Positions 54,133-64,000 of a stretch of 64,000 nucleotides of DNA are shown piece after piece (position 1 is the first letter of the stretch; every line of letters begins with the position of its first letter). A model generated the notes under the pieces. It was not told where the DNA came from. It made no database searches and was given only the letters and a program-made list of their open reading frames with translations. The stretch spans positions 124,001 to 188,000 of the forward strand of contig JAGTXX020000005.1 in NCBI GenBank assembly GCA_019044685.2, written 5' to 3'. The DNA is from Nannochloris sp. 'desiccata'. Its lineage: Eukaryota; Chlorophyta; Trebouxiophyceae; Chlorellales; Chlorellaceae. Position numbers and translations under genes: made by a program.

Positions 54133-55730
54133 ATGACGGTCGGACATGTATTTCGCCACGTAGCTGAACTCGCTTCAAGCAAATTCCCTGCAACGAAACA
54201 TCCAACATTCAATAAAATATTCGATGTGAAGGTCTTTAACCCAGAATGCAGAGCTTCCCCAGAGCTAGCTCAGAAATATGGTAATACGATAAGAAATACA
54301 GCCAAGCTCTCCGGTTGCAAAATTCATGATCTGAATCATTGTAATGCCGCCGATCTGATCTGAGTTTTTCCTTTTAACTTCGCTCAACAGGTGTCTCCAT
54401 GGAGAATGTTCAGCAAGTCGTCGCAATCCAAAACTTAATCACCTCAGATCTCACGTGGTGGAATCCAGCTCGTAAAACAAAACCACAAAATTTCAAAGCC
54501 GCCTCAGCTGCTACCTCTCCAGCTGCTGGCATACATGACCCAACAGGAGGAGGAAGCCCAGCTACCTGTGACTTTTGCAGCTGGCAGAATCTCACTGCTG
54601 AGGATACTTTCGGTCGTATTGAAGGCCCTTACGCTGTAACTGCCTCTAATTTATTCAAGTATGGCGCCCCTTTCCAAGGAGTCGTCTTGTTCAAACATCA
54701 TGATCCTCTTTCTTTCAACTTTCTACAGCTTTCTGATTTGTTAACCGTTGCTGATGGGTGGTTTACCAAATCGATCCTTCAAGCACAGAAAGAGAAAGAA
54801 AAAATCCATACTAGTACTACTCCAGATACAATAGAGGAGGAGCTTCTTTCTGAGCCGCCCCAGCTTTACCCGCTGCTGGTGTGGAATTGTCTAGGCAGAG
54901 CTGGAGCGAGTCAGTTCCATGGACATGCGCAAGTAATGGTTTCTGGAGCTCCATTTCCATCTTTACAACGTGAATATAATGCTGTCATGCAGTACAAAAT
55001 GCGAGATAGGGACTCGATTGACGGACTAGAGACAAGGGCAGCGAAGAAAAAGCAAGAAGAGAAACAGGGATCAAACGAGGGTGAAGCAGACTATTATCAT
55101 GATTTAGTGGAGGCACATGGAGTCGTTGGCCTCGCTCGACGACTTGTTATCCCTGGAAATGCAACTCACAGTGGGCTGAGCGATAAGAATATAGATATTA
55201 TTTGGGACGACAAGGTCTCTTCAAGCGCTACGTCTGTCTCTAATACTGGTGGTGGAGGCAAAGAAAACAATCGTAGGACGACTCCAGAGCTGTCAACAAG
55301 CGCAAAACCAGCAACAGCGACTGCACACGTGAGTTTGTGCCCTACCAAAGATGCTGAAGTCGTTATTCATGGCTCTAGCCTCACCTGTCCGGCATTTCAA
55401 ATGGTGTTCTATGCTGCGTTGCGTGCTTTGATTGATGATTTAGGTGTGGAAAGTTTCAATGCAGGTATATACAATATACCAATTGATAGAGAGAGTATAG
55501 AGAATAACAACAGAGTTAGTAAGGTTTCTGCACCTGTTGAAATAATAAATAATTCTGCCCCATCATCTCTGCCTGTTGTAGCGAGGATTGTTTCACGAGG
55601 TCGTTTATCAAGTGGTGCATCAGATTTTGGTGGGCTAGAAGTGTTTGCAGGAGCATCTATTGGGCATACAGATCCGTGGACAGCGATGCAGGCCCTAGAT
55701 GAAAGTTTAAAGAGAGCTATAGAGGAATAA
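54133..55730 (+). CDS. GalT-like / HIT-superfamily nucleotidyltransferase
   Basis: Exon 1 (54133-54280) and exon 2 (54391-55730) join in phase 1 to 495 residues. Two features match galactose-1-phosphate uridylyltransferase and related HIT enzymes: a Cys-x-x-Cys pair followed by a conserved start (CDFCSWQNLTAEDTFGRIEG, near 109), and the active-site H-x-H-x-Q in CLGRAGASQFHGHAQVMVSG (near 226). The lines PYAVTASNLFKYGAPFQGVV and LFKHHDPLSFNF are also typical of the first half. The second half (about 350-495) has FQMVFYAALRALIDDLGVES and a closing GHTDPWTAMQALDESLKRAI, as in two-domain GalT folds. A Ser/Thr-rich insert (about 290-330) is probably a loop. The substrate cannot be read from sequence. 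No transit peptide is obvious. Confidence 0.65.
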
Positions 55731-56024
55731 ATGCTTCATTTTTAATATGATAGTTGTTTATGTTATTTCTGCCGGGTGCCCCCGCTGCTCTTGTATGTAC
55801 TCTACTCATTTCTTTGTTAAATTGCAGGTAAAGAATAACAACACATAAAAAGAGAATGCAAGGCAAAGAAGAAGGGAGAAGAAACCATAGCTAGTAAAAG
55901 AAAAACACGAACAAAAAATTAATTCAGAAAGAGACATTATTTTTTACTTTTTTAAATTTTGTAATACTCATTTATGTAATACTCATTTTTTTATTCAAAT
56001 CAAGCTACAATCTTCTGAGGGCTA

Positions 56025-59000
56025 CTACATCTGAGGCCGTGTTTGCACTACATGGACATTCAAATCATGATCAACTACCCCTTCAACATCTTGTGCGCTG
56101 CCCAACGATGTTTCAATCTCTGCTCCGACTCTACAAATTTTCTCCATCAACTTCTTTCTAAACTCAGGATCTGCAACAAGTGGATCTGAAGAGTAATCAA
56201 CTACTTCCCGTACAGTTTGAGCAGTGGTCACAGAATCGTACAGACCAGCACCAGCGTATCCTTCAAGATCTTCACCATTAGAATCTGATCTGAAAATTAA
56301 ACTGCCATCAGCCACAAACATTCCTTCAGATTTTGAAGGATATAACAATACTTGAGGGTCGTTTAATGCGTCCTTTCGAGCGGTAAACGCCAGGGCAGTA
56401 CCGGGAACGGTCCCAGAAACAATGGCTTCTCCTAAACCGCGTACCATTTCACAGTAAATTTCATCTTTGTCCCCGGTGGTGGGGTTCTCTGTGTGGATAA
56501 CAAAGGCATATCGAGCAGGGATGACACGTTGAACGAGCACAGCCATACGAACATCATCGAAATTAATGCCGACTTTTCTGGTAGAGACGTAGGCACGGTC
56601 GTTGTATTTAGACACCCAGACAGAGCTCAACGCGCCCAGCGCGTCGGTCCACTCTTGAGAGTCAATAGCAGGGACAGGGATGCCTGCAGTAGACATGGCA
56701 GTGCGGAGCTCTTGCTGAGCTTCAGTTGGGACTGCAACCTGCGCAGCGAGTTCTCTACACTTGGCCAAAGTTTCAACTGCAGTGGCAGGTGTTACTTTCT
56801 TCACATGGTCAGCCAATTGCTTTGCGATTTCAGCGTTTTCTTTCCTTTTAAGGGCTTCTTCAAAACAACTGAAAGGAAGTGTGACGGATGCAGGCAAAGA
56901 AATCCAGTCAGGAAGCTTTCCACGTAAGCCAGCAAGATTTTTAGACTTGGCTCCTACGATACCGTCTTTAAAACCATCCATCTGCACAGCCCATTGCTTG
57001 GACCACGCAGGAACTGACATCCTGAGCTTCTTATGATGATGATGATGCTGGTTCGCACCATTTCCATCAATAGAAGATAAAGAAGAACTAGAGCTTCCTT
57101 CTTCCACCGCTTGCCAGGTAACGCTCCCTGCAGCCGTGGTTCCAATCTCCAGAGTCGCCCCCTCAAGCCGAGCCACCTCATCCAACTGCTCTTCATCATG
57201 GCACGCAGCAAACAGTATACGTAAATTACGTGTACGCACGGATAAATGACTCAAAACATCAGGAGCATCTCCCGACAAGACGCCGACAACACCTACCGGT
57301 ACTTCTTCTTCTCCAGTCACCCTCCTCGCAAGTAAAATAGTAGGCTCTTCGAACACTTTATCCTGAATACCTTGTAAACTGGGTACAACAACTAACTGAC
57401 CTTGTGCAGAGGATGAAGGACTGATAACTTGCCAAGCGCCCAGTTCCGCTGCTGTTCGCATCCCCGGTTCAACTGAACTGAGTACTAGAGAGACAGCAAA
57501 GGCAGGGCCACCACGGACAATTTCCTCGGCAAAGAGTTCGACTGCCCAGGGATCACAGCCAAATGCACGGCCGTATTTAGAAGAGACTTCACCAACACCA
57601 GCGGAAACATAATCTGAGATTTGACCCAGGGCTCTACGAAGACGATCTAATACAGCAATAGTACGGAGAGCATCATCTTTAGAAGGAGAACGACCTTGTC
57701 TGATAGATTCAGGCAATTCAAGCCACGCTTTTAAGCAATAACACACTTCTTCGTTATCAGCAATGGACAGCGCCAAGTTTTGAAGCAACGGAGTCACAAA
57801 AGCAGCTGCCGCGGTACCTGCAGCAGCAGCTCCACGCTCAGCAGCAGAACGAACGACGTTTTCCAAAGCAAGATCCAAGTAGATCAATTCACGATTTGAG
57901 GTTAATAGGCTGGAAAGCTCAGCACGTGCTTCTACGGCAGCTTCCATCAGTGGCAATACTGCAGGATCATTCGTATGTGCTAATACATATCCTAAATACC
58001 CCTTTGCAGATCCGGGAATGAAGGGAGATGCAGCAGAGGCGCTTGCTTGTAAATCAGCACCAGAATGGGTCGCTTTCAAGATATTCAAATAATTTGAAAA
58101 ATCACGAATTAAGGCGTCTTTCTTATCAGCAAAAAAATGCGGATCAGTTTTGATGGGCCGATCGAATGATTCTAATCTCGCTCTGGAGATGCCAGCTTCA
58201 GACAATACGCGTAAATACGAGTTTAAATCTCCGTCTGAGCGCAGGAAGGCGAGATATGCTTCACAAATTGGCACATCATCTGGGGTAGTGTTGTTATGCA
58301 ATTTTTGATGAAATTCTTCCATCCAAGTACCCTTAACTTCAGAAATTTTATTTCTATGCATAATATTAAGAATTTCATCACGTACAGCTTGTGCATTACC
58401 CCCTCTACCAACTGTAGTCAAACAAAGACGAGCCCACTCTTGAGCGGGTCCTTGCAACCGATCAAACGCATCTGCAATAGCATGAGTCAACCGTTCTTGC
58501 GCTGCCCCCAGGATCCGTGGCTGGGTATTATAATTCCGTTGCCAGGTAAGCTGTCTAATAGAGGAATATCTCAACCAAACAAATATTCTCGCCATGGCAT
58601 CCTCCGCGGGCTCAAATCGCCCCGTCGTCACCCCTTGCAACAGCTCTGAAGCTTTATTGAAGCGATGCATCAATGTCCAGGCACCGGAATTCACTTCACA
58701 ATCTACAATAATACGGGAGATTTCATCTTCAAAGGTTAGGGGAGAATCTGCTTCAAATGCGGCAGGTTTTGGGCCGGGAACAGGGGCGGTAAAATTCGAG
58801 CCACCGTCATTCCACCATCTTGTCCCATCTCCGCTTCTTATAACAAAGGTCAGTGCAGATAATCCATGCCCCTTTGGTAAAGTCACTGCCGTACGTTGTA
58901 AAGGTACGACAGATCCACCGATTTCTACGCGGCATTCCTCTTCAGTGCACCTGGTAAACTCAGTCTCGGCAGCAATACCGTCTTTTAGCAACACACTTCC

Positions 59001-60835
59001 TTTAGGAAGAAAGTTCTCAGATGGACGTTTCCAATCGCCAGAACGACCAGATTTTTTCACACCCCAGTGAAGTACCATATCTGACGCAGCATCTGTGGTC
59101 AAGACCACTTCAACTGGGGAATCGTCCCCCATAGCTGGGTCGGTTTGCTTTACCGAGACGAGCAACTCAGATTTTGAGCCGAGGGCATAAACTCTATGCC
59201 ATACACAAGACTCATCTTCCTGAGCTGAAGCGAGAAGAGGGGATAACGGGGTTTCTCGTTTATTTGCCTTTTCAGCTAAATGAGGAGCGGAGGCAGTAGA
59301 AGAAGAAGTGGGTGATGTGTATTTGTTAATAAGATCTAATGGATTACGATCTCTCATTCCGATACTTTCACCGACGACGACTGGCTGTTGCTGCTGTTGG
59401 GGAGGTGGTGGTGCTTGGGGAGTTTGCTGTGCTGCTGCCGTAGTCTCCTTCTGGTCCATGTGTTGTTCTTGCTTCTGTGGTTGTTGAGGTCCACGAACAA
59501 TCTCTTCAATCTCCTTGAGGCTCTTTCCATCGATTAATTCTTTGGCAAGAATCTCTCGAGCTTGGTCTGCAAAATCAGCTCCATCTTGTCTGCCTGCTGC
59601 TTCCCACATTAAGTAGGCTTTAAGACCGACAAGATCATCGGGAAGGGAGGCAGCAGCGGTTTTGAATGCGACTACTTCAGGGCTCTCTTTTTCTTTCTGC
59701 TCCGCTTTTTCTTCCTTGGGAGCGGAAACAGCAGCAACTGCTCCTGAGCTAGCTTGTTGCCACCTTTGTCTCTGCTCTTCCATGAACGAGACATACCTTC
59801 CTACACCTTCATTCGACACAGTTCTTAGCTGATCCAATGAAATACGGTGTCTGAGCAAGGTAATCAGCTCTTGAAGAGAATTTTCATACTCGGAGTCAGC
59901 CTCCTCTTTAGAGCGAGCAGGGCATCCTGCTGCCTCCCACTTCATATACGCCCAAACACCGCCTAAATCCTGAGGAATAGGAGGGATTTGGTTCATAGAA
60001 AGAAGGTCTTCTTGTTGTTTAGGGGTAGAAGAAATAGTCTTGCCATTACCGTTGCCATTGCCGTTTGTAGTTGCTGCAGCTGGTGGTGGTGTGGGGACAG
60101 AGAGGCCTTTGCGTAAAGGGATTTGAAAATTAACGCCATTAATGTCATACCAACGATCAGAAATTGTGTCTTTCAGCACAAAATTAAGATAATCTGAAGT
60201 TTCGTCTCCAGAAAATTTCAAATTAATAACTTGTTCAGCAGAGGGGCTTGAAGCTTGAGGAGAGGTGAATGGAGTTTGTAGAGCACGCTTCTTATATTCT
60301 ACAGTGCCTTCTGGGCGGGAAGACCCTCCAGGAAGACGCCATCCACCTTTATATCCACGGCCGCCTTCAACTCCCCAGTGTAGAAGGAGCTTGCCAGGAG
60401 CATTTGTGGAGATGATAGCAACTTGAGTTGCACCATCGTCCTCTTCGGTGATTTTAACATCTAGGGAGAAACCTCCTTTCAACTTTAAAGTTCGGTCATA
60501 CACGGAGGCGCCAGTTTGTTTCGTGCTTGCTGTGACTGTGGGAGAGTCATCCTGGCTAAATGCACGCACACCAACAGAGGAAGTGTTATTTTGATGAAGG
60601 TTTCTCTTTGCAACGGCGGCAAGCAGTGACGGGGAGTAAGTTCCGCGTAATACGCTTAAAACCCTAAATAATAAATAAGTTAATAGTGATTAGATACGTA
60701 GTAGCAAGGGCGGAGTGACAGTGAAGGACTGCAATAGAAAATAAGAGGAATCAACACTTACTTTGACCCTAAATGCACTTTGGCTGGGAATGTTTGCCCC
60801 AACTTAAAACCTGGGGCATGGCCTAGCATTCCCAT
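56025..60835 (-). CDS. GWD: Alpha-glucan water dikinase (R1), plastid starch phosphorylation
   Basis: Exon 1 (60835-60762) and exon 2 (60663-56025) join over a 99-nt intron in phase 2 to 1570 residues, near the 1400-1500 of plant GWD. The enzyme phosphorylates glucose C6 in starch using ATP, starting starch breakdown. The N-terminus MGMLGHAPGFKLGQTFPAKV is transit-peptide-like. Two CBM45 starch-binding modules contain KLLLHWGVEGG with GGWRLP, and DMVLHWGVKKSGRSGDWKRP. The phosphorylated His is in DVLSHLSVRTRN (His1164). The C-terminal ATP-binding domain has VGINFDDVRMAVLVQRVIPA, IYCEMVRGLGEAIVSGTVPG and DSNGEDLEGYAGAGLYDS. A Gln/Pro-rich linker (about residues 440-470) separates the modules. 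Its presence shows starch metabolism and supports an archaeplastid host. Confidence 0.95.
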
Positions 60836-61170
60836 ATGTAATTTAATCCTGATCAGAGTTTACGATGGGAATCTGAGGTGACAATGTGCTTAAAACTAGT
60901 GAGCTCCTTAACAGAATGAGCTTGAAGCCGATGTTTTTCGACAAAGTGAAGTTTGGCTGTTTCCTTGGGCCTTGCTGCACTATAAATACCCCTGCTTGAT
61001 TTGAAACAAATAACGATATAGCAAGATATCGTGCTTGAATCGGGGTTTTGAAGCTTGGCAACTGAGGAGATGCTAACTTACTAGTAAGTCGGTAAGGAAA
61101 GCCATATAAATAGATATTACTTGAACACATTTGCACAATTCAACATTATTACCCAAAGCCAACCTAAGCA
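60836..61170. promoter_or_regulatory. Divergent promoter region, GWD / conserved plastid protein
   Basis: A 335-bp spacer between two head-to-head genes that both encode plastid-targeted proteins. A minus-strand frame of 97 codons at 60843-61136 has no recognisable content and would overlap the GWD leader. Specific elements are not visible. Confidence 0.4.
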
Positions 61171-61993
61171 ATGGTGCTACTTTTTGGCGCTCGCAGGCCC
61201 TTGATGCCTTTACAAATCAGGATCACAAATTCAAACTCTCGCCCACTTCGTCTAGTAACAACCTGCGCAATAAAAGCTCGTTGGTGCCTTGATATCAAGT
61301 ACGTACAAATCTCACATATAGAAACCCTGTTTTTTTATTGTTCTGTCCTTGGTTTATCAGGATCGTTTTTTCCTAAAAAAATCCAGCTCTAATTAAATCC
61401 CCCTAAATTAAATCAGGTATGGCGCCAAGATGGAAGCTGTTGCTTTATTACAAGAATGGGTTCGTGAAATAGGCAGCATAGCAGGTCTAGGTCCTACCAA
61501 CGCTGCTATAAACAGTGGCGCTGTCGGCACACCAGAAAGCCGTCTGGAATTAGAAGTCACGTTTGACACTTTAGCTGAAGTTGAACAATTCTGGGCATCT
61601 ATCCCACCAGAGCAACATAAAATATGGTCTCAGAAAATCCAAACCAAAATAGTAGATGGCTCATCACAGTGGGAATTATATAGAACTGTTGAGACTTTCC
61701 CTAGCACCGCTCTCCCTGGCGGCACATTAATTATAAAAAAGAAATCTAGTAGAACGAATTCTGCTGCTAGTACAACTGCCCAGACATCATCAGGAGGCGG
61801 GCTTGTAATGGCCAGTGAAGACGATTTAGACAAGTATGGAGCAGGTACTGAGCCCTATATTCCCTCTGCGAGTGAAGAGACAGCCAGCGGTTTGGCGGTC
61901 GTGAGGAGCGAGGAAGAAGCTGACGAGATTCTTGATTGGAAGGGAGATCCGATGAAGATTAATCCGGGAGATAGATTACCATTTAAATTTTGA
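61171..61993 (+). CDS. Conserved plastid protein, unknown function
   Basis: Exon 1 (61171-61298) and exon 2 (61417-61993) join over a 118-nt intron in phase 2 to 234 residues. Exon 1 is a transit-peptide-like MVLLFGARRPLMPLQIRITN, followed by a Ser/Arg/Thr-rich stretch, and ends WCLDIK. The mature domain starts YGAKMEAVALLQEWVREIGS and contains SRLELEVTFDTLAEVEQFWA and SIPPEQHKIWSQKIQ. I associate this wording with an uncharacterised chloroplast protein family of plants and green algae that has the shape of a small dimeric alpha/beta barrel, but I cannot name it. The C-terminal 90 residues are Ser/Thr-rich, then acidic, and end GDPMKINPGDRLPFKF. A TGTAA begins 4 nt after the stop (61998). Confidence 0.65.
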
Positions 61994-62044
61994 ATTGTGT
62001 AATATAAATTATTACAAAAGAAAGAAAGAAAGAAACTCCCATCG

Positions 62045-62850
62045 TCACCATAAAAAGGGGACTAGTCTCCAGCGTGTAGCCTTGTATCGACTAAACTGCG
62101 ACCTAAAATGTTTCTCTAGAACCTCCTCCTCATCCAGTATTCTTCCGACTGCAAAAGAGAAGTTAAAATTAAATAAAAACCCCATGAGAAGAACTGCATT
62201 CATCTCTTGCGGTGTTAGTTGCAGCCCAGCAGAGAGCTCGAGGCTTTCGCCTTTGAGAACTCCACGGCGAGATTAATAGGTACAATAACAACAATAGAAA
62301 CAAATCAAGGGCTCTTTCGTAACTTACGCAGGGCTGAAAATAATATTGGGCTTACTACGAGCCAATAAGACCATCTTCTAAATAGCAGACTTGGTCCCCC
62401 AAGGAAGAACAGCAGGCCAGGAATACTATATATTAATCCAGTATAGCTGGGATGCATCAGCCAACGGTAGGGACCCGTGGTGATCAAGCTATGCCGTTTA
62501 CGAATTGTAACTTCAAAGGTAAAGAAATGACCCAAAGTCTGCATCGCCCACAGTCGAAGTAACGAGCCACCAAGGGCCCCAACAGTGGCTAGAATTTCCA
62601 GGATAGTCCATGGACGGTGGATAGGAGATGCCGGGGAAGTACAAAACCACAATGTTAAGCTTATAAAACCAAGAAAGAAACTGAGATTGAAGTAGACGAA
62701 CCAGCGCTTCCAATATTTATCTTGAGGTTTATCTCCTGCTGTCATCGACGGGGGCGGGGCACGTTGCCGGAGACTCAAGCCGGTTAATAAGGTCCCTAGT
62801 ATAGCCGCTATGGCCTTTTGCATTTCAAAGTTCGTATATAACATGAGCAT
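62045..62850 (-). CDS. ICMT-family integral membrane methyltransferase
   Basis: Exon 1 (62850-62328) and exon 2 (62148-62045) join over a 179-nt intron in phase 1, giving 208 residues. The isoprenylcysteine carboxyl methyltransferase (ICMT)-like core has LGHFFTFEVTIRKRHSLITT and GPYRWLMHPSYTG. Exon 2 supplies the family C-terminus, LGRILDEEEVLEKHFRSQFS, with RYKATRWRLVPFLW to the stop; the conserved Glu pair and final R-L-x-P-F are typical. Four hydrophobic segments are visible. The unspliced frame stops early at 62305 and would lose the AdoMet-site half. Homologues methylate prenylated cysteines or are uncharacterised isoprenylcysteine-like methyltransferases; the substrate is open. The stop lies 51 bp from that of the convergent plastid-protein gene. 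Confidence 0.78.
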
Positions 62851-63135
62851 AAGGTATTTTTTTACAGAAAAAAATAGTAATTTATTGGTAGTTTTAAACT
62901 TTCGGAACTAATTTGGTAATTACCTAAAATTCAAAGTATGGGAACAAGAGTGAAAAATTCAATGGGAGTATCTTAGCAAACAAAAATGCGTTTAATAAAA
63001 AAGCAGGAACACCAGAACGTTGAAATGGGGGAAATTGTTTTTATTCAAAGGATTTGAACCGCTTTTGAAAATCCTGGACCCGCAGCGAAGAAAAACAGAA
63101 AACTAATGTCCAACTTCCTTCGCAGAATACAAAGG

Positions 63136-63393
63136 CTAATTGGATACCGCATAGTTTGGTTTTATAGCTGATTGAACTCCGTAATTTACTGGGGGTCCTG
63201 GAAGCGGCTCCAATGGAATACCGGTTTCAGGCCGGGTCGGTGGCGGTGGGTAATTTGCACTGGCTACAGGAGATTGCGTTGGCCCGTGATGTGGCCCGTG
63301 ATGCATTTTACTCTTAGTTTTTTTCCTTTTATGTCGTCTACGTAACTTTCTGCCGACTGTGATGGCTAACCAGATGAATCGTCCCCAAACCAT
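63136..63393 (-). CDS. Small basic Pro/His-rich protein, unknown
   Basis: An 85-codon frame from the ATG at 63393. The start MVWGRFIWLAITVGRKLRRR is one hydrophobic helix followed by a strongly basic stretch (RRHKRKKTKSK), like a membrane anchor with positive-inside topology. The rest is HHGPHHGPTQSP, PPPPTRPETG and PLEPLPGPPVNYG, a Pro-rich tail. No homologue is recalled. The composition and the in-frame ATG make coding plausible, but it could be a spurious frame. It is head-to-head with RPL19 over 280 bp. Confidence 0.4.
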   Translation of the reverse strand: MVWGRFIWLAITVGRKLRRRHKRKKTKSKMHHGPHHGPTQSPVASANYPPPPTRPETGIPLEPLPGPPVNYGVQSAIKPNYAVSN

Positions 63394-63673
63394 GGATCTC
63401 TTTTTCAAGTTATAGCCTTGGATAGGCAATTACGTTGATATATGGTACATTACAGTGCTCCTGAAGAGTCTCAATACTCAAATTTCCGCAAAAAGTAGCC
63501 CAAAGTGACAGAAAAGCCTGTTTAAATTTGCTTAGATGGTCAATGAATTCAGCCTGAAATCTGACTTCATAGAATGAATAATTCATTGAATTGTCCCCGG
63601 CAAATAGGCTGCCTCCAAAATAATTTTAATGGCTTGAACTTGGCCGCCTCTGCATCATTTTTTGGTAGTGAAA

Positions 63674-64000
63674 ATGGTCTCATTACGCCTCCAGAAGAGG
63701 CTCGCCGCCGCCGTGCTCGGCTGCGGTGAGCGCAAGGTGTGGCTTGACCCCAATGAGGTCACTGACATCTCCATGGCTAACTCTCGTAAGTATCCGATGC
63801 ATTAATTCGGGGCTAATTCAAATAGATGCAATGAAAGGAACATCTGCGGCAGTGGAAAAATGAAATTAGCGAGCTTCTACAGCATTTGATGCAACATCAC
63901 AAATTGAATGATAATATGGCTCGGCGGCCAGCAGCGACTACTTTGGAAGCAAGAGCACTGTTATCTCGCAGCAACACTTAGTAATTGTTTGACAGCCGGA
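63674..64000 (+). CDS. RPL19: 60S ribosomal protein L19 (eL19), first exon; cut by window end
   Basis: Exon 1 (63674-63785) encodes [20 protein letters not shown] and [17 protein letters not shown], the highly conserved start of eL19, a protein of the large cytosolic ribosomal subunit. It ends in phase 1 (TCTC|GTAAGT), where the family continues with Arg-Gln-Asn-Ile-Arg-Lys. No following exon with that sequence is visible before 64000, so the first intron is at least 215 nt and the gene runs out of the window. Codon use in this exon is GC-richer (CTC, GCC, CGC, AAG) than in neighbouring genes, consistent with high expression. Confidence 0.93.

Noticed and set aside
63041..63060. GGTTCAAATCC on the minus strand, resembling a tRNA B box
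   Set aside because: The flanking bases do not form a 5-bp T-stem, and no acceptor, D or anticodon arms can be placed upstream.
1..64000. CRISPR arrays, operons, phage or bacterial features
   Set aside because: Spliced genes, nuclear pore and replication proteins show this is a eukaryotic nuclear region; no regularly spaced repeats were seen.

Overview
This window is nuclear DNA from a gene-dense, intron-containing photosynthetic eukaryote, most likely a small unicellular green alga. Plastid-targeted photosynthesis and starch genes (Psb27, a ClpF-like adaptor, an LPA3-like DUF1995 protein, alpha-glucan water dikinase) lie among eukaryotic nuclear genes (NUP107, MCM6, DNA polymerase epsilon subunit 2, cyclin A, RPL19). 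Introns are short (about 70-220 nt), nearly all GT-AG with GTAAGT/GTGAGT-like donors. Many run-on reading frames that begin at TTG or GTG next to a pyrimidine-AG are exons; I rebuilt the upstream exons by matching splice phase. Several genes have TGTAA shortly after the stop, the poly(A) signal type known from green algae. A Picochlorum-like trebouxiophyte would fit the density and base composition, but that is inference.

Layout. 0.3-7 kb: a low-complexity basic protein, then three plastid genes (Psb27; ClpF-like Clp adaptor; LPA3-like DUF1995) and a secreted I9-like protein. 7-15 kb: NUP107, a ZIP-family transporter with a long membrane extension, and a 79-residue four-exon gene. 15-24 kb: a zinc-finger/UBA protein, a CPBP intramembrane protease, the queuine transferase subunit QTRT2, and a peroxisomal acyl-CoA oxidase with a PTS2 signal. 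24-30 kb: a NUDT1-like Nudix hydrolase with a GC-AG intron, a TruA-type pseudouridine synthase whose reading frame overlaps a TMEM234-like gene in another frame, POLE2, and an F-box protein. 30-35.4 kb: a Penelope-like retroelement with the GIY-YIG nuclease at the N-terminus, flanked by hairpins. 35.4-50 kb: a secreted multicopper oxidase with an added C-terminal domain, cyclin A, MCM6, an F-box/propeller protein, and an OTU-fold protein lacking its catalytic Cys and His. 50-64 kb: an ATRIP-like checkpoint protein, a GalT-like enzyme, GWD, a conserved plastid protein, an ICMT-like methyltransferase, a small basic protein, and the first exon of RPL19, cut by the window end.

Themes. Four S-phase or checkpoint genes (POLE2, cyclin A, MCM6, ATRIP-like) lie within about 27 kb, and three genes for PSII assembly or plastid proteolysis lie within 4 kb; both may be chance in a compact genome. 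Genes are often arranged head-to-head over 250-450 bp or tail-to-tail over 50-110 bp, so promoters are probably shared or adjacent. The most unusual content is the intact domain-permuted Penelope-like element, the double-frame TMEM234/TruA locus, the degenerate OTU protein and the GC-AG intron.
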